Origin: JAXHUH01 sp034211175
GTDB lineage: Bacteria > Actinomycetota > Acidimicrobiia > Acidimicrobiales > CAIXPF01
Length of the DNA: 27,887 nt
Assembly: GCA_034211175.1 (NCBI GenBank)
Contig: JAXHUH010000245.1
Location: 1 to 27,887, forward strand
Direction of reading: 5' to 3'
Part shown: one piece after another, positions 1 through 7,251 of the stretch
Layout of the letters: each line of letters starts with the position of its first letter
Position numbering within the stretch: the first letter of the stretch is position 1
Notes under the pieces: model-generated
What the model was told of the DNA's origin: nothing
The model's input: the letters and a program-made list of their open reading frames with translations, nothing else
Database searches by the model: none
Program-made: the position numbers and the translations under genes

Positions 1-1
1 G

Positions 2-637
2 GTCGCTCGACGAGCCGCCGAGACCGGCCTGGTGGCCATGTGCGGCCACACCCGCAGGTTCAACCCGTCCCACCAGTGGGTCCGGCGCCGGATCGTGTCG
101 GGGGAGCTGCAGCTCCAGCACCTCGTCGCCGAGACCCACTTCCTGCGGCGGACCAACACCAACGCCCTCGGCGAGCCCCGCTCCTGGACCGACCACCTGC
201 TGTGGCACCACGCCGCGCACACCGTCGACCTGTTCCTCCACCAGAGCGGCGGCGAGGTCGTCGAGGCCCACGCGGTGGCGGGGCCGCCCCATCCGGAGCT
301 CGGCATCGTCATGGACCTGTCGGTCCAGCTGCGGGCCGACACCGGCGCCATCTGCACGGTGTCGCTGTCGTTCAACAACGACGGCCCGCTCGGGACCACG
401 TTCCGCTACATCGGCGACACCGGCACCTACGTCGCCCGCTACGACGACCTCGTCACCGGTCGGGGCGAGCCGGTGGACGTGTCCGGCGTGGCGGGGGCGT
501 CGGACGGGCTCGAGCTCCAGGACCGCGAGCTCGTCGCCGCCGTCACCGAGGACCGCGAGCCCGAGGCGTCGGTGGCGCGGGTGCTGCCGTGTTACCGGGT
601 GCTCGACGACCTCGCACGCCAGCTCGACCGGAGCTGA
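2..637 (+). CDS. Gfo/Idh/MocA-family oxidoreductase, C-terminal part (LigC-like), 5' truncated by window
   Basis: The reading frame is open from the first bases, so the N-terminal NAD(P)-binding Rossmann domain lies outside the window; 211 codons of the C-terminal substrate domain remain. The motif WHHAAHTVDL resembles the conserved catalytic His/Asp segment of the family, and the overall flavour is that of LigC, the 4-carboxy-2-hydroxymuconate-6-semialdehyde dehydrogenase of protocatechuate 4,5-cleavage (about 315 residues, so roughly one third is missing here). That match is from memory and the substrate is not proven. It ends about 120 bases before the hydrolase gene, which has its own promoter, so it belongs to a separate upstream unit of the same catabolic cluster. 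It could equally be another dehydrogenase of sugar or inositol type, but its neighbours favour aromatic breakdown. Confidence 0.8.
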   Translation, partial: VARRAAETGLVAMCGHTRRFNPSHQWVRRRIVSGELQLQHLVAETHFLRRTNTNALGEPRSWTDHLLWHHAAHTVDLFLHQSGGEVVEAHAVAGPPHPELGIVMDLSVQLRADTGAICTVSLSFNNDGPLGTTFRYIGDTGTYVARYDDLVTGRGEPVDVSGVAGASDGLELQDRELVAAVTEDREPEASVARVLPCYRVLDDLARQLDRS

Positions 638-667
638 CCCCGGCGGGCCGCCCGCGGCGCGTCCCGG

Positions 668-696
668 TTGACAGCCCTCGGCCCATCCACAACGCT
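668..696 (+). promoter_or_regulatory. Candidate sigma-A promoter of the hydrolase-ADH-SDR operon
   Basis: A -35 TTGACA (668-673) is separated by 17 bases from AACGCT (691-696), which keeps the important A2 and T6 of a -10 box. A start near 703 would place the operator at 697-730 directly over the start site, which fits repression. The promoter at 7964-7992 has the same layout (TTGACA, 17 bases, AACACT). Confidence 0.6.
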
Positions 697-730
697 GATC
701 ACTGGACGGACAACTGTCCGCTAGGTGACC
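697..730 (+). promoter_or_regulatory. Operator O1, four half-sites, probably bound by the IclR regulator
   Basis: The core CGGACAACTGTCCG (707-720) is an inverted repeat with a 2-base centre. Read as two 15-bp units 19 bases apart (697-711 and 716-730), each unit is half-site, 5 bases, half-site, and the inner half-sites CGGAC and GTCCG are perfect. The same unit spacing recurs at 4227-4260, 7863-7896 and 7988-8021. The 5+5+5 unit resembles the 15-bp palindromes bound by PcaU and PobR of the IclR family. Binding by the IclR protein encoded at 6380 is inference. Confidence 0.6.
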
Positions 731-755
731 ACTGGGGGAGCGAGGGGGACCGACG

Positions 756-1559
756 GTGACGGACACGAGCGCCGGGCCCGTCCCGGTCGAGCACACGACG
801 GGATCGGGCACCATCAGCATGTTCCGGCGGGGCCAGGGCCCGCCGCTGCTCGCGCTCCACGCCGCCGGCGGCGCGGGGGAGTGGAACGAGTTCCTGGAGC
901 TGCTGTCGGCCCACCACGATGTGATCGCGCCCGACCATCCCGGCTTCGGCCGCAGTGACGACCTCCCCGAGGTCGACTCGATGGCGCGGCTCGTCGCCCA
1001 CTACGTGCGGCTGCTCGACGACCTCGGCCTCGACCAGGTCGACGTCGTCGGCGCGTCGTTCGGCGGATGGATCGCGGCCGAGCTGGCCAGCACGGTGCCC
1101 GACCGCGTGCGCCGGCTCGTGCTCATGGCCCCCGCCGGGCTCGACGTCCCCGGCGCCCCGCCGGCCGACCTGGCCACGATGACGCCCGAGCAGATCGTCA
1201 AGGCGCTCTACCTCGACCCGCTCGCCGCGGTCGCCGTCCTGTCGGTCCCGCCGACGCCCGAGGCCACCGCCCGCGCCGAGCGCGACGCCCGGGCGTTCGA
1301 GCGCTTCGCCCGCTCCCCGTTCCTCCACAACCCCGAGCTGCCCGGACGTCTCGCGGCGATCACCGCACCGACGCTCGTGCTCGCCGCCGAGGAGGACCGC
1401 ATCATCCCCCGGGCCCACAGTGAGGCCTATGCGGCGGCCGTCGACGGCGCGGTGCTCGACGTCGTTCCCGGATGCGGCCATGCGCTCTACTTCGAGCAGC
1501 CGGCCGCGGTCGCCGAGGCGGTGCTCGGCTTCCTCGCTGCTGCGGTGCAGCCGTCATGA
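756..1559 (+). CDS. Alpha/beta-fold hydrolase
   Basis: 267 residues, the usual length for a single-domain alpha/beta hydrolase. The catalytic triad is visible: Ser101 in the nucleophile elbow GASFGG, Asp214 in EEDRIIP and His242 in GCGHALYFEQP; HAAGGAG near residue 35 supplies the oxyanion hole. In a cluster with a ring-cleaving-type VOC protein and an aromatic-type oxygenase, hydrolysis of a C-C bond in a ring-cleavage product or of a lactone/ester intermediate is likely, but the substrate cannot be read from sequence. The start is GTG at 756 behind a G-rich RBS (GAGGGGG). It is the first gene of an operon with the alcohol dehydrogenase (ATGA overlap) and the SDR, behind promoter 668-696 and operator 697-730. 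The protein should be cytoplasmic: no signal peptide is seen. Confidence 0.85.
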   Translation: MTDTSAGPVPVEHTTGSGTISMFRRGQGPPLLALHAAGGAGEWNEFLELLSAHHDVIAPDHPGFGRSDDLPEVDSMARLVAHYVRLLDDLGLDQVDVVGASFGGWIAAELASTVPDRVRRLVLMAPAGLDVPGAPPADLATMTPEQIVKALYLDPLAAVAVLSVPPTPEATARAERDARAFERFARSPFLHNPELPGRLAAITAPTLVLAAEEDRIIPRAHSEAYAAAVDGAVLDVVPGCGHALYFEQPAAVAEAVLGFLAAAVQPS

Positions 1560-2662
1560 AGGCCGCGGTCACCGACCGGCCGGGTGTCGTGACGGTCGCC
1601 GAGCGACCCGAGCCCCCGGCGCCGGCACCCGGCGAGACGATCCTTCGCATCGAGGCCGTCGGGATCTGCGGCTCCGACCTCCACCTGTACCGGGGCGACC
1701 TCGGTGAGTCCCACCACGGGCTCCTGCCCCGGGTGCAGGGCCACGAGGTGTCGGCCGTCGTCGAGGTCCCGGACCCGGCCGGCCCCGCGCCCGGGTGCGC
1801 CGAGCTGGCGGTCGGCGACCGCGTCGTCGTGTGGCCCGTGGTCGGCTGTGGTCGATGCCGGATGTGCGCGGGCGGGCGGGCCAACGTGTGCCGTGACCTG
1901 GCGATCATCGGGGTCCACCGCGACGGCGCGCTCCAGGAGCTGGTCGCCGTGCCGACGGCCAACGTCGTCGCGGCCCCCGGCCTGGCCGCGTCCGAGGCGG
2001 TGCTCGCCGAGCCGGCGTCGATCTCGGTGCACGCCGTGGAGCGGGGCCGGGTCCGGGCGGGTGAGCGCATCGTCGTGCTCGGCGCCGGACCGATCGGCGC
2101 GACCGCCGCCCTGGCCGCTGCCGCCCGTGGCGCCGACGTCGTCGTGGTCGACCCGGTCGGGTCGCGCCGCGACCGGCTCGCCGCCAACGGGTTCGAGGTC
2201 ACGGACCCGGGCGCCGCCGACCTGGCCGAGGTGCTCGCCGGTCGCCACGGGAGCGACGGGCCCCACGTGGTGATCGACACGACCGGCCGGGCCGACGTGC
2301 TCGCCACCGCGATCGAGGTCGTGGGCCACGGCGGGCGGATCGTCGTCGTCGGGTTGACCGCGGAGTCCGCGCCGCTCGGCCCGGGTGCGCTGCCCCTGAA
2401 GGAGCTGGACGTCCTCGGGGTGAGCTGCTGTCACCGGGCCGAGCTGGCGGCCGCGCTCGACCTGCTCCGCGACCACCGCACGTTCGCGTCGACCCTCGTC
2501 AGTCACGTCCTGGCGCTCGACGAGGTCGGCGACGCGTTCGAGATGCTCGACCGCAGCCCGCACGAGGTCTCGAAGGTGCTGGTCGATCTGCGTGACGACG
2601 CGTCCGGCGCCGCCGCCGCCACCACCACCACGTCGGTGGCGGCGACCGGGGTCCCGACGTGA
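1556..2662 (+). CDS. Zinc-dependent alcohol dehydrogenase (medium-chain, GroES-like)
   Basis: 368 residues. Catalytic zinc ligands Cys38 (GICGSDLH), His63-Glu64 (QGHE) and Glu152 (AEPASI) are present, as are the four structural-zinc cysteines Cys98, Cys101, Cys104 and Cys112. The nucleotide site is GAGPIG (186-191) followed by an acidic residue at 209 (VVDP), which favours NAD over NADP. It oxidises an alcohol or reduces an aldehyde or ketone of the cluster's pathway; the exact substrate is unknown. Its ATG overlaps the hydrolase stop as ATGA, implying translational coupling. An in-frame start exists further upstream (1472) but would overlap the hydrolase by 88 bases and add an unconserved Arg-rich stretch, so 1556 is preferred. 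The C-terminal 20 residues are a low-complexity Ala/Thr tail not typical of the family. Confidence 0.9.
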   Translation: MKAAVTDRPGVVTVAERPEPPAPAPGETILRIEAVGICGSDLHLYRGDLGESHHGLLPRVQGHEVSAVVEVPDPAGPAPGCAELAVGDRVVVWPVVGCGRCRMCAGGRANVCRDLAIIGVHRDGALQELVAVPTANVVAAPGLAASEAVLAEPASISVHAVERGRVRAGERIVVLGAGPIGATAALAAAARGADVVVVDPVGSRRDRLAANGFEVTDPGAADLAEVLAGRHGSDGPHVVIDTTGRADVLATAIEVVGHGGRIVVVGLTAESAPLGPGALPLKELDVLGVSCCHRAELAAALDLLRDHRTFASTLVSHVLALDEVGDAFEMLDRSPHEVSKVLVDLRDDASGAAAATTTTSVAATGVPT

Positions 2663-3490
2663 GCTCCGACGGCGCCACGCCGACACTGCCCGAGCGGCTG
2701 TCGATGGACGGCCGCCACGTGGCCGTGACCGGCGCCGCGAGCGGCCTCGGCCTGGCCATCGCCGAGGGCCTGGCCCAGTGCGGGGCCCACATCACGCTGA
2801 TCGATCGTGACCGCGTCGGCCTCGAGCGGGCCGCCGCTGCGTTCGAGGGCGTCGGCGGCGGCGTGTTCACCGCGTGCTGCGACATCAGCGAGCCCGAGGC
2901 GATCGAGGGCGTGCTCGCCGACGCCGACGGTGTGGTCGGTCGCCTCGACGCCGTCTTCGCCAACGCCGGCATCGCCGGGGGCCCGGCGATCAGCGCGGAG
3001 GGCGGCCACCTCCACGACCTCGACTGGGCCGACGTGCACGGCGCGGTGTCGGTCAACCTGCTCGGCACGCTGGCCACGATCCGGGCCGCGGCGCTCGTGA
3101 TGCGCCCGGCGCGGCGGGGCAGCATCGTGGTGACCGTGTCGACCGCCGGGCTGCGGGCCGACTCGATGGTGGGCTACGGCTACAGCGCCTCGAAGGGGGC
3201 GCTGGCCAACCTCGTCCGCCAGGCGGCGGTGGAGCTCGCGCCGGCCGGGATCCGGGTCAACGGGATCGCCCCGGGCCCGTTCTTCACCAACATCGGCGGC
3301 CCGGGGCCCATCGAGCCCGCGGTCGAGAAGGCGAGCGTGGGCCGACACGGTGCTGCTGGCCCGCATGGCACAGCCGGCCGAGATCGGCGGGCTGGCCCTG
3401 CTCCTGGCGTCCGACGCCTCGTCGTTCATGACCGGCACGATCTACCCGGTCGACGGCGGGGCGATGGCCGGTGCGTTCGGCCGGGCCTGA
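2659..3490 (+). pseudogene. Short-chain dehydrogenase/reductase, disrupted by a +1 frameshift near 3334
   Basis: Starts at GTG 2659, overlapping the ADH stop (GTGA). The first frame gives a classical SDR: TGAASGLG (24-31) cofactor loop, Asp49 after the second beta strand (NAD preference), NAG (102-104), catalytic Ser161, Tyr175 and Lys179 (YSASK), then NGIAPGPF. After Ala225 (codon 3331-3333) the frame turns into unrelated Arg/Gly-rich sequence. The next frame continues the family exactly (WADTVLLARMAQPAEI, then SFMTGTIYPVDGGAMAG) to a stop at 3488-3490. The span is 832 bases (3x277+1). The joined product of about 277 residues has normal SDR length. Either one extra base lies near 3334 or a 4-base insertion sits in gcgagcg. 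The site is not a homopolymer. A sequencing error cannot be excluded. Predicted role: oxidation or reduction of a hydroxy or keto intermediate. Confidence 0.85.
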
Positions 3491-3536
3491 GAACCGGAGG
3501 GCCGGGATGCGCGACGCGCACCCCGGCCCGTGGTTC
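3491..3536. terminator. Bidirectional hairpin terminator between convergent genes
   Basis: Arms 3499-3512 and 3516-3529 pair over 14 positions with a single A-C mismatch and a 3-base loop (GAC). The flanks GAACC (3491-3495) and GGTTC (3532-3536) extend the stem after a small internal loop. It starts directly after the SDR stop and faces the stop of the minus-strand membrane protein. No U-tract follows, as is common in high-GC actinobacteria. Confidence 0.7.
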
Positions 3537-3581
3537 CGGCTCCGGCGGGGGCGGTGCCGGGGTCGGATGCGTTCGGGTCGC

Positions 3582-4202
3582 TCAGCGGGGTGAGCGGTCG
3601 CTCGGCTGGTAGAGGGTGCCGAGCATGAACCCGTAGATCAGGTGCCACACCAGGACGCCGGCGGGGAGCTTCCATCCGTCGGGCCCGCTGAACGAGAAGA
3701 ACCCGTAGCCCTGGTCGGGGACGTAGGCGTAGGGCACCAGCACGCCGATGCTGATGATCGTCATGGCGACGCCGTAGACGAGGCCCTTCGCGATGTTGCC
3801 GGAGTGGGTGTCGGGCAGCGGCAGCGACGGGCGGACGAACGCGGCGTAGAGGATGGCGAAGACGATGCCGTTCAGGAAGTGCAGGGACTGGCCGGTGAAG
3901 AACGACGCCGCGCTCCCGAACGGCTCGGCCGGTGAGGCGAGCACGCCGTTGTAGAGGGGCCACGGCAGCACCGGCAGCCCGACCGCCGGGAACACGTAGC
4001 CGAAGTACGTGCCCATCTGGGTGGCGATGAAGCCGACGAGCGCGATGGCGCCGATGGGGTGGGCGTCGACCCACTCGTACCAGCGTCCCCAGGCCACGGC
4101 GAACCCCGAGCGCGTCGGCGTGCCGAGCTCGGCGCGGCTGTGGTGCACGGAGATGTCCGCCGAGGCGGTCGCCCGTTCCCCGGTCATGGATGCATCGGTC
4201 AT
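3582..4202 (-). CDS. Uncharacterised four-helix integral membrane protein
   Basis: 206 residues with four hydrophobic segments at about 50-72, 105-124, 138-160 and 181-198. The N-terminal 45 residues are hydrophilic, and His residues sit at the start of helices 2 and 4 (SLHFLNG, VWHLIYG). I do not recognise a named family. ATG 4202 follows a G-run RBS (GGGGGG). It has its own 106-base upstream gap, which holds a copy of the cluster's operator (4227-4260). It is therefore probably co-regulated with the catabolic genes and could be an uptake or membrane-stress partner; that role is inference. Length and helix count are too small for a major-facilitator or ABC permease. Confidence 0.75.
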   Translation of the reverse strand: MTDASMTGERATASADISVHHSRAELGTPTRSGFAVAWGRWYEWVDAHPIGAIALVGFIATQMGTYFGYVFPAVGLPVLPWPLYNGVLASPAEPFGSAASFFTGQSLHFLNGIVFAILYAAFVRPSLPLPDTHSGNIAKGLVYGVAMTIISIGVLVPYAYVPDQGYGFFSFSGPDGWKLPAGVLVWHLIYGFMLGTLYQPSDRSPR

Positions 4203-4226
4203 CGGTCCCCCCGGACGATGGCGAGT

Positions 4227-4260
4227 GTACGTACAGCGGACAAGTTACCACAGAGCGGGC
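4227..4260 (-). promoter_or_regulatory. Operator O2 upstream of the membrane protein gene
   Basis: Two 15-bp units 19 bases apart: 4227-4241 (GTACGTACAGCGGAC, whose complement GTCCGCTGTACGTAC nearly equals the O3 unit at 7882-7896) and 4246-4260. The core at 4237-4250 reads CGGACAAGTTACCA, so the outer part is weaker than in O1. I did not find a convincing -35/-10 pair beside it. Confidence 0.5.
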
Positions 4261-4308
4261 AGACGGCCAGGGGTGTGCCCGGTGGGCGCGATGGCCTGCG
4301 GGGCGGGC

Positions 4309-5139
4309 TCACGGTGTCCCCGCGACCGGCGGCCGGTAGTCGGTGTTGCGGTCGACGGTGAGGTAGATGTCGTTGCCGACCGGGTCCTCGAGCTCCTCGG
4401 CGAGGTGGCCGAGCAGGCCGGCGCAGCGGGCCAGGAGCGCGAACCCGCGCATGACCCCCATGGGCAGGCCGAGGTCGGCGAGCACGGCGCCGCACACGCC
4501 GGCGCCGTTGAGGGGCAGCGTCTTGCCGAGGATCTCGGGGTGGACCCGGCCGATGGCGGCGAACAGCTCCAGGTGCGGTCCGAACTGGCCCTCCCGGCGG
4601 GCGAGCGCGAACAGCGCCGGCGTGCGGGGGTCGCCGTCCTTGTGCACCGGGTGGCCGAGGCCGGGGACGAACGCACCCTCCGCCCGCCGCCGGGACACGA
4701 CGTCCCGGGCGACGTCGTCCCACGCGTCCTGGTCCGTCGGGAGCGCCTCCATCGCCTCGATCGTGCGGTGGAGGAAGTGGGCCGAGTCCTCGGTCACGCC
4801 GAGGAACCGGGAGCCGCCGCCGAGCAGCCCGGCGGCCAGCGCACCCTGGATCGAGTCCGGTGCGCTGAGCAGGGTGACCCGGGCCGCGATGGCGGTCGGC
4901 GTGAAGCCGTGGTCGGCCAACGCGACGAGCACCGCCTCGAACATGACGCGCTGGGACGGCGTCGGGCGCTCCTTGGCCACGAGCCAGAACGCCAGCTCGC
5001 CGAACGTGATCTGCCCGAGCAGGTCGTCGGCGACGTCGTGGCCGAGCAGGCTGATCGTGTGGAGGTCGGATGCCCCGATCCCGGTGCGGAAGCTCGGGGT
5101 GCCGTTCGCGCTCGGACCGGTCGTCGGGTCGGTCGTCAT
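4309..5139 (-). CDS. Short citrate-synthase-fold protein (citryl-CoA lyase-like)
   Basis: 276 residues, much shorter than true citrate synthases (about 370-430) and like the small citryl-CoA-lyase-type members of that superfamily. GLGHPVHKDGDPR (160-172) matches the citrate synthase motif with the oxaloacetate/carbonyl-binding His (His163). The segment where citrate synthase has its first catalytic His (GPLHGGA) reads GGGSRFLG (107-114) and lacks that His, as is usual in the lyase-like subgroup. A retro-Claisen or aldol cleavage of a 3-hydroxy-acyl-CoA is therefore more likely than citrate synthesis. Its ATG overlaps the stop of the CoA-transferase gene (ATGA), so the two are translationally coupled and probably act in sequence: CoA transfer to a hydroxy acid, then cleavage to an acyl-CoA and an oxo acid. 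The substrate is unknown. Confidence 0.75.
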   Translation of the reverse strand: MTTDPTTGPSANGTPSFRTGIGASDLHTISLLGHDVADDLLGQITFGELAFWLVAKERPTPSQRVMFEAVLVALADHGFTPTAIAARVTLLSAPDSIQGALAAGLLGGGSRFLGVTEDSAHFLHRTIEAMEALPTDQDAWDDVARDVVSRRRAEGAFVPGLGHPVHKDGDPRTPALFALARREGQFGPHLELFAAIGRVHPEILGKTLPLNGAGVCGAVLADLGLPMGVMRGFALLARCAGLLGHLAEELEDPVGNDIYLTVDRNTDYRPPVAGTP

Positions 5140-6344
5140 CGCAGCGCTCCCTCATGTCCTGAGCCCAGCGGGGACTCCAGCCACGCCCGGATCTCGTCGG
5201 TGTGCTCACCGAGCAGCGGCGGCGGCAGGTCGTGGCGGACCCGGGCGCCGCTGAGCGAGATGGGGTTGCGCACGAGGTCGACCTCGCGGTCACCCGTCCC
5301 GGTCGTCACCCGGGGATCGAGGCCGAGGCGCTCGGCGAGCTCGACGCCTTCGCGGATCGAGTTGATCGGCCCGCACGGCACGCCGGCCTTGTTGAGCGCG
5401 ATGAACAGGTCGTCGGCCGACCAGTCGGCCAGCAGCTCGACCAGCACCGGGTGGAGCTCGGCCCGGTTGGCGGTGCGGTCGGCGTTGGCCCGGAAGCGCT
5501 CGTCATCGGCGAGGTGGCCGGCGCCGAGCACCTCGCACAGCGCCCGGAACTGGCCGTCGTTGGCCGCGGCGATGATCACGTCGCGGTCGCGGGTCGGCAT
5601 CTGCTGGTACGGGTAGACGCTCGGGTGCTCGTTGCCCATCCGCTCGGGCACGACCCCGCCGGCGGTGAACGCCCCCGTCTGGTTGACCAGGCCCGACAGC
5701 GCGGACGACAGCAGGTTGACCTCGACGTGCTGGCCCTCGCCGGTGGTCGCCCGCTGGTGGAGCGCGGACAGCACGCCGATGGCGCCGTGGAGGCCGGTCA
5801 TGACGTCGAACACCGAGATGCCGGCCCGGAACGGCGGCCCGTCGGGCTCGCCGGTGAGGCTCATGAGCCCGGACACGGCCTGGACGACGAGGTCGTAGCC
5901 GGGCAGCCACGCACCCTCCGCCGTGCCGAACCCGCTGATCGAGAGGTAGATCAGTCCGGGGTTCGCCTCCCGCACGGACTCGCGGTCGAGGCCGAACTTG
6001 GCGAGGGTGCCGGGCCGGAAGTTCTCGATGGCGACGTCGGCCCGCCGCAGCAGCTCGCGTGCGAGGTCGGCGTCGGCCGGGTCGCGGAAGTCGAGGACGA
6101 CCGACCGCTTGTTGCGGTTGATCGACAGGTAGTAGGTGGACACGCCCTCGTGCTCGGGCGGCATCCAGGTGCGTGTGTCATCGCCGGCCGGGCTCTCGAC
6201 CTTGACTACCGTTGCGCCCAGGTCGGCCAGCAGCATCGAGCAGTACGGGCCGGCGAGCACACGGGACAGGTCCGCCACGAGGAGCCCGTCGAGCGGGCCC
6301 CCGCCGTCGGCGGGCGTCGGGTCGGTCGGTTGGGCTCCGGGCAT
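5136..6344 (-). CDS. Class III CoA-transferase (CaiB/BaiF family)
   Basis: 402 residues, the normal length. Family signatures in order: LADLSRVLAGPYC near the N terminus, LGATVVKVE (42-50), NKRSVVLDF (78-86), ENFRPGT (107-113), GYDLVVQA with the catalytic Asp151, a mid-region TGEPDGPP, and LLGEHTDEI near the C terminus. It transfers CoA between carboxylic acids in the cytoplasm. An in-frame start at 6386 exists, but it would overlap the divergent iclR start. ATG 6344 has a better RBS (GGAAAAGA), leaves a 35-base divergent intergenic gap and removes 14 unconserved residues. The downstream lyase gene overlaps its stop. Related families act on formate/oxalate, carnitine, benzylsuccinate, citramalate and similar acids; the acid here is not evident. 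Confidence 0.9.
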   Translation of the reverse strand: MPGAQPTDPTPADGGGPLDGLLVADLSRVLAGPYCSMLLADLGATVVKVESPAGDDTRTWMPPEHEGVSTYYLSINRNKRSVVLDFRDPADADLARELLRRADVAIENFRPGTLAKFGLDRESVREANPGLIYLSISGFGTAEGAWLPGYDLVVQAVSGLMSLTGEPDGPPFRAGISVFDVMTGLHGAIGVLSALHQRATTGEGQHVEVNLLSSALSGLVNQTGAFTAGGVVPERMGNEHPSVYPYQQMPTRDRDVIIAAANDGQFRALCEVLGAGHLADDERFRANADRTANRAELHPVLVELLADWSADDLFIALNKAGVPCGPINSIREGVELAERLGLDPRVTTGTGDREVDLVRNPISLSGARVRHDLPPPLLGEHTDEIRAWLESPLGSGHEGALR

Positions 6345-6379
6345 CGGCGTTCTTTTCCGTGAGAGGACGGGATTGGGGC

Positions 6380-7198
6380 ATGGCAAGGCGCGAAGCCGCC
6401 GAGGGCGGCAGGGTCGAGTTCGTCGAGGCGCTCGCCCGTGGGCTCGACGTGATCCGGGCGTTCGGTCCGACGGCGATGGAGCTGACGGTGAGCGACGTCG
6501 CCGCCCGCACGTCGCTCGCCCGCCCGACGGCGCGGCGGCTGCTGATGACGCTCGAGCAGCTCGGCTACGTGCGCTCCGTCGACGGCTCGTACACGCTGAC
6601 GACGAAGACGCTGGAGCTGGGCACGTCGTACATCGCGGCGCAGGGGATCTGGGAGATCGCCCGGCCGCACATGGTGTCGCTCGTCGCGAAGACCGGTGAG
6701 TCCAGCTCGATGTCGCAGCTCGCGGGCAGCGACATCGTCTACACCGCCCGCGTGCCGGTCCCGAAGATCATCGCCATCTCGGTGCGCATCGGCACGCTGT
6801 TCCCGGCCGTCGCCACCTCGATGGGCAAGGTGATGCTGGCCGACCTCGAGCCCGACGAGCTCGACGAGGTCCTCGCCATCCCGTCGAGCTCGGGCATCGT
6901 GCCCAAGGTGACCCCCGAGCGGGCGGAGCTCGACGAGTGGCTCGAGCGGGTGCGGACCGACGGCTGGGCGCTGTCCGACGAGCTGCTGTCGGTCGGGATC
7001 CGATCGGTGGCGGCGCCCGTGCGCAACACGGCGGGCCGGGTCGCGGCGGCGATGAACGTGACCGTCCACGCCGCCGAGACGTCGATCGAGCGGCTCACCG
7101 GCGAGTACCTGCCGCTGCTCCTCGACGCCGCCGGCGACGTGACGCGCGAGTGGGCCAACCTCGACCTGTTGCCGACGATCGACCCCGAGCGCCCCTGA
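6380..7198 (+). CDS. IclR-family transcriptional regulator
   Basis: 272 residues. An N-terminal winged helix-turn-helix (about 12-75; LTVSDVAARTSLARPTARRL, LGYVR) is followed by the IclR effector domain (about 85-255), with conserved elements such as TLFPAVATSMGKVMLA and SVGIRSVAAPVRN. This is the PcaR/PobR/PcaU-like type that usually controls aromatic catabolism in response to a small acid. ATG 6380 was chosen over an in-frame upstream ATG (6212) because that one would lie deep in the divergent CoA-transferase gene. It is divergent from the CoA-transferase with only 35 bases between the starts. It is the best candidate for binding the four operators at 697, 4227, 7849 and 7988; none of these lies in front of its own gene. 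Confidence 0.92.
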   Translation: MARREAAEGGRVEFVEALARGLDVIRAFGPTAMELTVSDVAARTSLARPTARRLLMTLEQLGYVRSVDGSYTLTTKTLELGTSYIAAQGIWEIARPHMVSLVAKTGESSSMSQLAGSDIVYTARVPVPKIIAISVRIGTLFPAVATSMGKVMLADLEPDELDEVLAIPSSSGIVPKVTPERAELDEWLERVRTDGWALSDELLSVGIRSVAAPVRNTAGRVAAAMNVTVHAAETSIERLTGEYLPLLLDAAGDVTREWANLDLLPTIDPERP

Positions 7199-7251
7199 CC
7201 GCACCGACGGCGACCGACCGGCGCAGCTGGCGCGCCGCGGCCGCCGGGTCG

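Noticed and set aside
1487..2686. 399-residue minus-strand open frame opposite the alcohol dehydrogenase
   Set aside because: Antisense shadow; zinc ligands and cofactor motifs are on the plus strand.
4009..5616. 535-residue plus-strand open frame opposite the lyase and CoA-transferase
   Set aside because: Composition is that of antisense GC-rich DNA, and the minus strand has well-matched family proteins.
6345..6379. CCGT/ACGG inverted repeat in the iclR/CoA-transferase gap as a fifth operator
   Set aside because: Half-sites and spacing do not match the 15-bp unit of the other four; a 4-bp repeat is expected by chance.
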